DNA of 23,028 nucleotides from MWBV01 sp964447315 (lineage in GTDB: Archaea > Nanobdellota > Nanobdellia > Pacearchaeales > GW2011-AR1): assembly GCA_964447315.1 (NCBI GenBank), contig CAYURQ010000016.1:1-23028 (forward strand). Reading direction: 5' to 3'. The translations under genes and the position numbers were made by a program. Of this stretch, positions 8,346 to 14,738 are shown in pieces. Below the pieces are notes generated by a model. That model ran no database searches. It was not told the DNA's origin and saw only the letters and a program-made list of their open reading frames with translations. Position 1 is the stretch's first letter; each line of letters opens with the position of its first letter.

Positions 8346-9110
8346 ATGACAAAACAAAATCATAATAAAGGTGTAACAATAACTTTAATTATTGTAGCTG
8401 GAATTGTTATTCTTGGATTGCTTGGTTATTCTGCTATTAATTCTTTGAATCCTTACAAAGATGATGCAGTAACTGTTTCTGGACAATCAAGTATTGAAGT
8501 AACTCCTGACTTAATAACTGTTTATTTCAATATTGAAGAAGTTGCTGATACTTCAAAACAAGCAGAAGATGCTGTTTCTGAAAAAGTTAATAGATTAACT
8601 AATAATATAATTTCAGAAGGCTTTTCAAGGGATGAGATTAAAACTCAAAACTTCAACATTTATCCTGAATATTCTTGGAAAAATGGAGAAAGACAAGAAA
8701 ATGGTTACAAGGCAACTCAATCTTTGAAAGTTGAATTTTCAGCTCAAGAAACAGATAGGATTGGAGATGTTATTGATGCTGGAACAGAATCAGAAGCAAT
8801 GATTAGTTACATTAACTTTGAATTAAGTGATAAGTTGCAACAAGATAAAAAAGCAGAAGCAATAAAACTTGCTGCTCAAGATGCTAAAGTTAAGGCTGAA
8901 GCAATGGCTGAAGGATTTGGCTTAAAAGTGGGTAAACTTCAATCAGTATCTATGAGTGAATTTGGTTATCAACCTTGGAATGTTTATAGTTCTAGAGGTG
9001 GAATGGCTGTAATGGAAGTTGCAGATGAAGCTAAGATGCAAACCACTAGTATAACTCCAGGAGATAAGGATGTTTCAGCTTATGTTACAGCTGTTTACAA
9101 GTTGAAGTAA
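8346..9110 (+). CDS. SIMPL (DUF541) domain membrane-anchored protein
   Basis: A single N-terminal hydrophobic helix (about 10-30, VTITLIIVAGIVILGLLGYS) is followed by a SIMPL/DUF541 domain (about 38-252). The hallmark start is VSGQSSIEVTPDLITVYFNI. A central helix rich in Lys/Ala (AEAIKLAAQDAKVKAEAMAE) and the closing strand VSAYVTAVYKLK are also typical of the family. Bacterial members are periplasmic or outer-membrane associated and form oligomeric shells; their biochemical activity is poorly known. Here the domain would face outward, tethered to the cytoplasmic membrane. It is the second gene behind the membrane winged-helix protein, so the two may form a sensor-effector pair for envelope stress (inference). 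It ends with tandem stops and a T-rich tract. Confidence 0.88.
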   Translation: MTKQNHNKGVTITLIIVAGIVILGLLGYSAINSLNPYKDDAVTVSGQSSIEVTPDLITVYFNIEEVADTSKQAEDAVSEKVNRLTNNIISEGFSRDEIKTQNFNIYPEYSWKNGERQENGYKATQSLKVEFSAQETDRIGDVIDAGTESEAMISYINFELSDKLQQDKKAEAIKLAAQDAKVKAEAMAEGFGLKVGKLQSVSMSEFGYQPWNVYSSRGGMAVMEVADEAKMQTTSITPGDKDVSAYVTAVYKLK

Positions 9111-9119
9111 TAAATCTGA

Positions 9120-9157
9120 TTTTTTTATTTTTATTTTATTACTTTTTTATTTTTTTA
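9120..9157 (+). terminator. T-rich intrinsic terminator after the SIMPL gene
   Basis: Several runs of 5-7 T residues follow the tandem stop codons of the SIMPL gene. Archaeal RNA polymerase terminates at oligo-T tracts without needing a hairpin. The rest of the gap to 9254 is AT-rich with no other feature seen. Confidence 0.6.
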
Positions 9158-9254
9158 GAGAATTGTTAGTTTGAATAGTTATTATTAAGTACATGATAAA
9201 TTTTTAGTAGTAGAAATTCTTTGGTGGAGATAATTATTAACTTTTGGAAAGGAT

Positions 9255-10055
9255 TTAATTTAAGATTAAGCTTAATTCATTTAAAATTTTTTTTATTTTA
9301 TTTTCACTAATCTCAGTTTTTTCAGAAAGCTGGGCTACTGTGTAATTTTGTAATTTCTTAGCAAGAACAATATCTATTTGGAAAAGCCTTTGCTTTGTTT
9401 TTTCATCTAAACCCTTTAGGATTGTTATTGGATAAAGTTTTTTATCTTGTATTAATTTAAGTAAGGATTGTTCTTTTGGGTATTTCCAACTTGTTATTTT
9501 CAAGTTTACTCCTTTTGCATATTCCTTTGCATCTTTTGAACATTTTGTGTTTGTTACAAGCCAAGGTTGATCAAGACGCTTTGTAAGGTCAAGAAATCTA
9601 GCATAAGTGTACATTGCAGGCTGCAATTTGGTATTTATTCCTAATTCATTATGGTATTTGCATTCAATCATAAATGATTTTTCTTTTGGACTTTTTGCAA
9701 TTATGTCTACTTCATGGGTTATTCTTTTTCCTTTTACTTTATTTCTTATTGAAACAGTATAATTATATTCTTGTAAGATATCTGCAAAGTATTTTTCAAA
9801 TGGAAAACCAGTTGGACCTAGAGACATTATTGCTCTTTTAAGGTCATATTTTGCACGTATTCCTGGATGATTTTTTAATTTATTTAAAACAATTTCAAGA
9901 ATTTTTTGACTTGTAATTCCATCCCTAGCTTGTTTTACAACAGCTTGTTTTATTTCTTGTGCTAAACCTTTTTGTGCACCTGCCTCAACTAAAGTCTGAT
10001 AAATTTTTTTAGGATTAAACTTTTCAGATTCACCTGATGCTTTTATTATTATCAT
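9255..10055 (-). CDS. ATP-cone fused to PD-(D/E)XK (Mrr-like) nuclease
   Basis: Residues 1-85 match the ATP-cone nucleotide-binding domain (IIIKASGESEKFNPKKIYQT then helices ending FEKYFADIL). This domain senses ATP/dATP in ribonucleotide reductases and NrdR. Residues about 90-190 are a restriction-endonuclease-like domain with the catalytic pattern HEVDII followed by MIECKYH, that is, Asp then Glu-x-Lys, as in Mrr/Holliday-resolvase-type nucleases. The C-terminal region (about 205-266) has two short helical units, LYPITILKGLDEKTKQRLFQ and VAQLSEKTEISENKIKKIL, resembling helix-hairpin-helix or HTH DNA-binding repeats. The architecture suggests a nuclease gated by nucleotide level, in DNA repair or defence. 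It is a stand-alone gene with its own leaderless promoter and no methyltransferase or helicase nearby. Confidence 0.82.
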   Translation of the reverse strand: MIIIKASGESEKFNPKKIYQTLVEAGAQKGLAQEIKQAVVKQARDGITSQKILEIVLNKLKNHPGIRAKYDLKRAIMSLGPTGFPFEKYFADILQEYNYTVSIRNKVKGKRITHEVDIIAKSPKEKSFMIECKYHNELGINTKLQPAMYTYARFLDLTKRLDQPWLVTNTKCSKDAKEYAKGVNLKITSWKYPKEQSLLKLIQDKKLYPITILKGLDEKTKQRLFQIDIVLAKKLQNYTVAQLSEKTEISENKIKKILNELSLILN

Positions 10056-10077
10056 AATAAATAAAATAAAAATAACA

Positions 10078-10085
10078 TTATAAAT
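10078..10085 (-). promoter_or_regulatory. TATA box of the ATP-cone nuclease gene
   Basis: ATTTATAA (minus strand) is centred 26 nt before the ATG at 10055, giving a predicted leaderless transcript. It separates this gene from the iron-sulfur operon upstream on the same strand. Confidence 0.55.
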
Positions 10086-10151
10086 CTTGTTTATTTATCT
10101 TTGCAGCCATAGTAACCTGTTATTATTATTTCAAAATATTTATTTTATGCT

Positions 10152-10826
10152 TTACCTTACTATTTTACTTCCATCAAATCCTAAATCAAGTAAAATTCCT
10201 ACAATTGAGTTTGTGAATTGGGGTGGACCACAGATGTAAACATATTTACTTGTGTCTATATTTTGTTTTTCAAGAAATTCTTTATCAATTATTTTTTTTT
10301 CATAATCATTATAAGCTTCTTCTGATAGAATAAATTTTATATTTTCTTTGCTTAGAATATTTATCAGTTCTTTTTCATAAATTATATCTTCATGTTTTTT
10401 ATTTGCAAAAATTAATTTAACTTCAGATAATTTTTCTGGAGTTTTGTTGTGTAGTTTTCTAAATATTGAAATAAAAGGAGTTATTCCTGTTCCTCCTGCT
10501 ATAAAAGTTCCTGGACCTTTATAAGTTATTGAACCATGTGGTTTATCAAGTATTAATTCGTCTCCTGGTTGTAGTTCCTGAAGTTTTTTTGTTACTCCAT
10601 TATGTTCTGGGTATGTTTTTATTGTAAATTCAATGGCTAAATCTTCATTTGTTGAGGTTGGAGTGAATGGCCGAGGTCTTGTGTTCCATTCTGGATGATT
10701 TATTGTTAGGCTTGTATCTTGCCCTTCTTGAAATTCATAATCTTCTGGTTTTTCAAGTGTAAAACTTTTTACATTATGTGTTACAAAATTTATTTTCAAT
10801 ATTTTAACAATATATGGACTTTTCAT
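10152..10826 (-). CDS. FNR-type FAD/NAD(P)H oxidoreductase (flavodoxin reductase-like)
   Basis: The ATG at 10826 is chosen because it lies 8 nt after the iscU stop; the longer frame would overlap iscU by 32 nt. The 224-aa protein has the FAD-binding beta barrel with RPRPFTPTS (50-58, the Arg-x-x-Ser/Thr flavin motif), the GVTKKL turn contacting FAD phosphate, the nucleotide-binding AGGTGITPF (110-118) and the terminal ICGPPQF (198-204). It lacks a plant-type [2Fe-2S] ferredoxin domain and a C-terminal Cys cluster, so it is a bare reductase module that would pass electrons from NAD(P)H to a separate carrier. As last gene of the iron-sulfur operon it may supply electrons for cluster assembly (inference from position). 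Confidence 0.88.
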   Translation of the reverse strand: MKSPYIVKILKINFVTHNVKSFTLEKPEDYEFQEGQDTSLTINHPEWNTRPRPFTPTSTNEDLAIEFTIKTYPEHNGVTKKLQELQPGDELILDKPHGSITYKGPGTFIAGGTGITPFISIFRKLHNKTPEKLSEVKLIFANKKHEDIIYEKELINILSKENIKFILSEEAYNDYEKKIIDKEFLEKQNIDTSKYVYICGPPQFTNSIVGILLDLGFDGSKIVR

Positions 10827-10833
10827 TTTATTT

Positions 10834-11226
10834 TTACTTTTCTTTTTTTGAATGGTAATCTTCAATTGCTTTTGCTAGAGCTTCTGAAGCCATTGCAGAG
10901 CAGTGTAATTTAATTTTTGGAAGACCTTTAAGTTCATCTGCAACATCTTTCATTTTTATTGCCTTTGCTTGTGAAAATGTTTTTCCCTTTGCCATTTCAG
11001 TTAAAACAGATGATGAAGCAATTGCAGAGGCACATCCAAATGTTTGAAATTTAATTTGTTTTATTTTCTCTGAATTTGTTTTTTTATCTTTCTGTACTTT
11101 TATGAAAACTTTCATAATATCTCCACACGTAGGATTTCCAATTTGTCCAACTCCATCTGGATTTTTTATTTCACCCATATTTTTTGGATGTATGAAATGT
11201 TTCATAACTTTTTTATTGTATTGCAT
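10834..11226 (-). CDS. iscU: Iron-sulfur cluster scaffold IscU/NifU-N
   Basis: The ATG at 11226 begins MQYNKKVMKHFIHPKNMG, the family's usual start, and leaves no overlap with the DUF1858 gene stop at 11228. The 130-aa scaffold has the three cluster-binding Cys: C34 in NPTCGD with the conserved Asp, C65 in FGCASAIASSS, and C109 in LHCSAMASEAL. It assembles [2Fe-2S]/[4Fe-4S] clusters from sulfide delivered by the cysteine desulfurase encoded in the same operon. The classical HscA-binding LPPVK loop is represented by LKGLPKIKLHC, with the central residues changed (LPKIK). No HscA/HscB genes are in the window. Confidence 0.96.
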   Translation of the reverse strand: MQYNKKVMKHFIHPKNMGEIKNPDGVGQIGNPTCGDIMKVFIKVQKDKKTNSEKIKQIKFQTFGCASAIASSSVLTEMAKGKTFSQAKAIKMKDVADELKGLPKIKLHCSAMASEALAKAIEDYHSKKEK

Positions 11227-11227
11227 T

Positions 11228-11452
11228 TTATTTTTTACTTTTTGATTTTTCAACCTTTTTATTTAAAATTTCAATGAATTTATTTACTTGTTTTTCTGTC
11301 ATTCCATGAGCCTGGCATCCTTGGTTTATTGTTTCTAATTGGGACATTGGGCATCCAATACACATCATGCCCATTTTAAAAAAATCTTCAGCTAAGCTAG
11401 GATAATTTTGTATGGTTTCGTTAATTAATGATTTTTTTGTTATTTTATTCAT
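11228..11452 (-). CDS. DUF1858 small Cys-rich protein
   Basis: This 74-aa protein matches DUF1858: N-terminal ITKKSLINETIQNYPSLAED, then GMMCIGCPMSQLETINQGC and AHGMTEKQVNKFIEILNKK. The Cys pair C31/C34 in GMMCIGC is the family hallmark, with a further C46. DUF1858 domains occur alone or attached to hybrid-cluster, disulfide-reductase and ScdA-type Fe-S repair proteins; their exact role is unknown, but Fe or cluster binding is suspected. Its start overlaps the stop of the upstream 41-aa gene (ATGA), and iscU starts 1 nt after its stop. Translation of the three genes is therefore likely coupled. Confidence 0.88.
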   Translation of the reverse strand: MNKITKKSLINETIQNYPSLAEDFFKMGMMCIGCPMSQLETINQGCQAHGMTEKQVNKFIEILNKKVEKSKSKK

Positions 11453-11574
11453 ATTTCATCTTCCCCAAACTTCTCTTGCATTGCTTTTTCCATGCTTTTA
11501 TCTGCTTGTTCAAGTTCTTCTTCACATTCTGCTTCATTCTTGAATTCACAAGAGTGTTCATCGTATTCTGTCAT
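11449..11574 (-). CDS. 41-aa acidic two-Cys protein in the iron-sulfur operon
   Basis: The ATG at 11574 is preceded by GGGAGGT with good spacing, and the TGA overlaps the ATG of the DUF1858 gene (ATGA). The peptide starts MTEYDEHSCEFKNEAECEEE and ends KAMQEKFGEDEI. It is strongly acidic, probably one helix, with Cys at positions 9 and 17 (C-x7-C). The ribosome-binding site and tight overlaps on both sides argue for a real gene. I recognise no family. It could bind metal through the Cys and carboxylates, or act as an adaptor of the desulfurase, as small ISD11/CyaY-type partners do elsewhere; that is only a suggestion from position. Confidence 0.75.
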   Translation of the reverse strand: MTEYDEHSCEFKNEAECEEELEQADKSMEKAMQEKFGEDEI

Positions 11575-11594
11575 TTTAATTACCTCCCTAAAAT

Positions 11595-12758
11595 TTAATT
11601 TGCTACTGGAGAAAATCTCCGTAGTTTTTTTACAATTATTGGTAGTTTTTTTAATACATAATCAATCTCTTCTTGGGTTGTGTATTTACTTAGAGTCATT
11701 CTTATTGATGAATTTGAGCTTAAAGGAGGCAGACCTATTGCCTTTAGGACATGGCTTGTTTCTAATGTGTTTGACATGCATGCTGAACCTGTTGAGGTTA
11801 GAATTCCTTGATTTTCTAAATACCCTCCTATTGCCTCTCCTTCTATATCATTAAATGAAAAATTTGCGTTATTTTGTAATCTGCTATGCCCTGGTTTTGG
11901 TCCGTTAAGAGTGACTTTTGGAATTTTTAAAATTCCTTGGATAAGTTTTTCTTGTAATTTTTGAACGTTTTTGAAATCTTTTTGTTTTGCAATTTCAACT
12001 GCCTTTCCAAATCCAACGATTCCTGCAATATTTTCAGTACCACTACGCATCTTTTTTTCATGTCCTCCTCCATGTAGTAAAGGAACTATTTTTATTCCTG
12101 TTTTTTTGTAAATTGCTCCAACACCTTTTGGTCCATGTATTTTATGTGAATTAAGAGTTAGAAAATCTAGATTTTGTTTTTTAACATCTATTTTTATTTT
12201 TGTAAAACTTTGACATGCATCTGAATGAAATAAAACTCCTTTATCTTTGCATATTTTTCCAATTTCTTTTAAGTCTTGGATTGTTCCTATTTCATTATTT
12301 CCATGCATTATTGAAACAAGAATTGTTTTATCATTAATTGTATTTCTTAAATCATTTAAATTAATAAATCCTTGTTTATCAACATTTAGATAAGTTACTT
12401 TAGCTCCCTGGGTTTCCAACCATTTACAAACATTAAATATAGAATCATGTTCTATTTTAGTTGTAATGAAATGATTTTTTCCTGTTTTTTCCTTTAAATT
12501 TTGAGACCATAATCCCTTTAAGATTGTATTGTTTCCTTCTGTTCCACCTGAATTAAATACTATCTCATCTGGTTTTGCATTTATTGATTTTGCAATAATT
12601 TTTCTTGAATTTTCTATTGCGTTTTTTGCTTGATGCCCCAAAGAATGTTGGGAAGAAGCATTTCCAAACTTTTCAGTAAGAAAAGGAAGCATTTCTTTAA
12701 TGACCTTTTCATCAATTCTTGTTGTTGCTGCGTTATCTAAATATACTTTTTGTTTCAT
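11595..12758 (-). CDS. iscS: Cysteine desulfurase NifS/IscS
   Basis: This full-length (387 aa) class V aminotransferase-fold enzyme removes sulfur from cysteine, making alanine and an enzyme persulfide for Fe-S cluster assembly. Seen motifs: start VYLDNAATTR; PLP phosphate loop SGGTEGNN (70-77); H104 in EHDSI stacking on PLP; D180 in SDACQS; PLP lysine K206 in SHKIHGPKG; and the catalytic cysteine C327 in GSACMSN on the mobile loop. The loop length places it with group I NifS/IscS enzymes. The gene overlaps its ArsR-like regulator by 4 nt (ATGA), and a Shine-Dalgarno for the next small gene lies in the 20-nt gap after it. Confidence 0.96.
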   Translation of the reverse strand: MKQKVYLDNAATTRIDEKVIKEMLPFLTEKFGNASSQHSLGHQAKNAIENSRKIIAKSINAKPDEIVFNSGGTEGNNTILKGLWSQNLKEKTGKNHFITTKIEHDSIFNVCKWLETQGAKVTYLNVDKQGFINLNDLRNTINDKTILVSIMHGNNEIGTIQDLKEIGKICKDKGVLFHSDACQSFTKIKIDVKKQNLDFLTLNSHKIHGPKGVGAIYKKTGIKIVPLLHGGGHEKKMRSGTENIAGIVGFGKAVEIAKQKDFKNVQKLQEKLIQGILKIPKVTLNGPKPGHSRLQNNANFSFNDIEGEAIGGYLENQGILTSTGSACMSNTLETSHVLKAIGLPPLSSNSSIRMTLSKYTTQEEIDYVLKKLPIIVKKLRRFSPVAN

Positions 12759-13072
12759 TTTTTATCAACTGCTAAACATCCACATTTTTTGCTATTACAG
12801 AATTCTTTTGCATGTTTGTCAATTAAATCAAGAATTGGAACCATTGTTTTTTTGTTCAATGAGTATATTCTTTGTTTTCCTTTTTGTTGACTTGTAACTA
12901 AATTGCAAGATCTTAACAAGGCTAGTGCATGGGATAATTTGCTTTGTTCAATTTTTAATTTTTTACTTAATTGATTTACAGAAGAAGGTTTTTCTTTTAA
13001 TTCTGTTATTATTTGAATTCTTAATTCATTTCCTAGGTTTCTAAAAAATACGTGATAAGGACTGCATTTCAT
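12755..13072 (-). CDS. Cys-rich ArsR-family winged-helix regulator
   Basis: This 105-aa single-domain ArsR/SmtB-type repressor has NELRIQIITEL (alpha 1-2), VNQLSKKLKIEQSKLSHALA (HTH with recognition helix, about 32-51) and the wing QQKGKQRIYSLN. Cys residues are at 3, 56, 92, 97 and 99. C56 is in the LRSCNLV helix end, and the last three make C-x4-C-x-C near the C-terminus, a likely metal or Fe-S binding site. It is the first gene of the iron-sulfur operon and overlaps iscS by 4 nt. A perfect palindrome covers its own transcription start, so autoregulation is likely. By position it would do the job IscR does in bacteria, but it is unrelated to the Rrf2 family. Confidence 0.88.
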   Translation of the reverse strand: MKCSPYHVFFRNLGNELRIQIITELKEKPSSVNQLSKKLKIEQSKLSHALALLRSCNLVTSQQKGKQRIYSLNKKTMVPILDLIDKHAKEFCNSKKCGCLAVDKK

Positions 13073-13090
13073 ATGAATTTAAATTCATAT
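13071..13090. promoter_or_regulatory. Operator palindrome of the iron-sulfur operon
   Basis: ATATGAATTTAAATTCATAT is a perfect 20-bp palindrome. It lies between the TATA box and the start codon of the ArsR-like gene and overlaps the first two bases read from the ATG side. A repressor bound here would block transcription start. The same design, ATATGAA-N6-TTCATAT, recurs at 15192-15211. Confidence 0.8.
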
Positions 13091-13093
13091 TAC

Positions 13094-13101
13094 TATATAA
13101 A
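13094..13101 (-). promoter_or_regulatory. TATA box of the iron-sulfur operon
   Basis: TTTATATA on the minus strand is centred about 26 nt before the ATG at 13072. It predicts a leaderless transcript starting inside or at the edge of the operator palindrome. Confidence 0.65.
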
Positions 13102-13122
13102 TGTTTCTAGAAATTTTAATTA

Positions 13123-13193
13123 TGGGCCAGGAGGGAATTGAACCCCCTTCTCATGGTCTGGAGCCATGTATAATACCAGTATACGACTGACCC
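13123..13193 (-). tRNA. tRNA-Trp (anticodon CCA)
   Basis: The 71-nt cloverleaf reads: acceptor GGGTCAG/CTGGCCC with one G-U pair and discriminator A; D arm with A14, G18G19 and A21; anticodon stem CATGG/CCATG with loop CTCCAGA, giving anticodon CCA; a 4-nt variable region; T arm GGGGG/CCCTC with loop TTCAATT. CCA is not encoded. There is no intron, although tRNA-Trp of many Euryarchaeota carries one. It lies just upstream of the iron-sulfur operon on the same strand but has no shared leader. It diverges from the gene at 13274. Confidence 0.95.
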
Positions 13194-13273
13194 ATTATTT
13201 ATTTCAAATGATTGGGGTTTTTATTGTTTTCTACAATAGTAATCTTTAAATAATAATTTTATTGCTTTTTATT

Positions 13274-13585
13274 ATGGAAAAAGAAATATTAAGAAACGGA
13301 GATTCAATTGGGCTATTAGGGATTATGGGTATTATTTCTGATATTCATGGAATAAATACTCCTGCTGCTGTACAAAAAGCAGACAATGAGTATAAGTATA
13401 GATTATATAAAGCAAAACAAAAAAATACTCGTTCTGATGATTATCAAAAAAATAAAAATGAAGAAGTTTTTAATGTATATTTTAGAGAAGATAATTTAAA
13501 TGGTGGTTCTAGGTGTTTTTTAAATGGTGAAATTCCTTCTTATATAGAAAATTCTTTTCTTAGATATGGAATTACTTTATTATAA
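13274..13585 (+). CDS. Hypothetical protein, 103 aa
   Basis: The ATG at 13274 is preferred over an in-frame TTG 12 nt upstream; a TATA-like TTTAAATA near 13246-13253 is about 24 nt before it, giving a leaderless start. The protein begins MEKEILRNGDSIGLLGIMGI, has a charged middle (DNEYKYRLYKAKQKNTRSDD) and ends with SYIENSFLRYGITLL. The Gly/Ile-rich 12-26 segment is mildly hydrophobic but too short and broken for a confident membrane helix. I recognise no family. It is a single gene between the tRNA and a convergent oxidoreductase; codon use looks like the neighbours, so it is probably real. Confidence 0.55.
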   Translation: MEKEILRNGDSIGLLGIMGIISDIHGINTPAAVQKADNEYKYRLYKAKQKNTRSDDYQKNKNEEVFNVYFREDNLNGGSRCFLNGEIPSYIENSFLRYGITLL

Positions 13586-13679
13586 GATAATTATAGAACT
13601 AGTTATTTTATAAATTTATAAGATAGTCTTGAAATTGAGCAATATATTTATTTAAAAGAACTATTTTTAGAAGATTAGT

Positions 13680-14705
13680 TTATTTTTTTAATTTTCTCAT
13701 TTCTTTTTTTTCAACAAAATTTTTAATCCAGATTGGAATTTTTCCTTTGATTACAATGTTTTTATATTCAAATATTCCTTTGTCATGGCCTAGTGTTATT
13801 AATTGAGGAGTTTTTTTGGAAATGTATATTTTTAGAGAGTTGTTTTTTTCAATATTAATTATATTCTTAACTGCAATATTGGATTGGCGTATTGCGTTTT
13901 GTGCTGTTTTTTCTTCTTTAATATTAGAAACATCTCCAATTATGAAAATGTTTTTATGTTTTTTTAGTTGAAGGAATTTATTTATTTCAAATTTATTTTC
14001 TTTTTTTCCATTTGTATTTAGTTTAAAATTTAAATTTGGAGTTATTCCAATACAAATAAATATAGTATGATTTTTATTTGAAATTACTTTTTCTTTTGAA
14101 ATATTAAATGTTTTATTTAACATTATTTTGATTCCTTTTTTTTCAAGTATTTTTTTCGCATATTCTTGAGATTTTGAATTGTTTCTTGGAATTAAATTAG
14201 GGCTTGCTTGGATTATTTTAATTTCTTTTTTATTATATTTATTGCTATCTGCAATTTCTCCTGCTAATTCAATTCCCACTAATCCTCCACCAACTATAGT
14301 AATTTTATTTGATGTTTGTAATTTTTTATTATACTTTTGAATATCTTTTCCTCTATTTATTTTAAGGGATTTATGATTTTTGAAAGGGAGAAGATATGAA
14401 GAACCCGTACTTATAATTAAATAATCGTACGGGATCTTCTTTAAAGGGGTTTTGAGATGAACATGATTTTTTTTTATTTCATTTACTTTTCCTAATATTA
14501 CTTCTGAATTTTTTAGATAATTTTTATGTTTTACTTGAATTTTATTTAAACAAGCTGGACAGGTTATGGCTTTTAATATTGAGGGTGTAAATTCAAAATA
14601 TTCTTTTGTATCAATTAAAGTTACTTTGAATTTCTTTAATTTTTCAAGTTTTTTTGCAGCATGAGTTCCTGCGAAACCCCCACCTATTATCACTATTTTT
14701 TTCAT
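13680..14705 (-). CDS. NDH-2 / FSP1-like FAD-dependent pyridine nucleotide oxidoreductase
   Basis: The ATG at 14705 starts directly before the FAD-binding strand KKIVIIGGGFAGTHAAKKL; an upstream in-frame TTG is less likely. The 341-aa two-dinucleotide-fold flavoprotein has a second nucleotide motif ITIVGGGLVGIELAGE (NAD(P)H site), the linker IISTGSS and the FAD-closing IFIIGDVSN. The pattern is that of type II NADH dehydrogenases, AIFM2/FSP1 and sulfide:quinone reductases. A CPAC pair occurs in the first third (TCPACLNK); the cysteines of sulfide:quinone reductase are not clearly placed, so NADH:quinone-type activity is favoured. The end is basic and aromatic (IWIKNFVEKKEMRKLKK), fitting peripheral membrane binding. 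It follows the DoxX gene by 33 nt in one operon. Confidence 0.85.
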   Translation of the reverse strand: MKKIVIIGGGFAGTHAAKKLEKLKKFKVTLIDTKEYFEFTPSILKAITCPACLNKIQVKHKNYLKNSEVILGKVNEIKKNHVHLKTPLKKIPYDYLIISTGSSYLLPFKNHKSLKINRGKDIQKYNKKLQTSNKITIVGGGLVGIELAGEIADSNKYNKKEIKIIQASPNLIPRNNSKSQEYAKKILEKKGIKIMLNKTFNISKEKVISNKNHTIFICIGITPNLNFKLNTNGKKENKFEINKFLQLKKHKNIFIIGDVSNIKEEKTAQNAIRQSNIAVKNIINIEKNNSLKIYISKKTPQLITLGHDKGIFEYKNIVIKGKIPIWIKNFVEKKEMRKLKK

Positions 14706-14738
14706 TTTCAATAAATATAAAATTTAAAAAAACAAAAT

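Noticed and set aside
11492..11854. 120-aa open frame on the plus strand opposite iscS and the 41-aa gene
   Set aside because: Leu/Ser-rich antisense shadow; the minus-strand genes have ribosome-binding sites and family motifs.
13609..13622. Palindrome TTATAAATTTATAA as a third operator
   Set aside because: It lacks the ATATGAA/TTCATAT arms, lies between convergent genes and is likely by chance in such AT-rich sequence.
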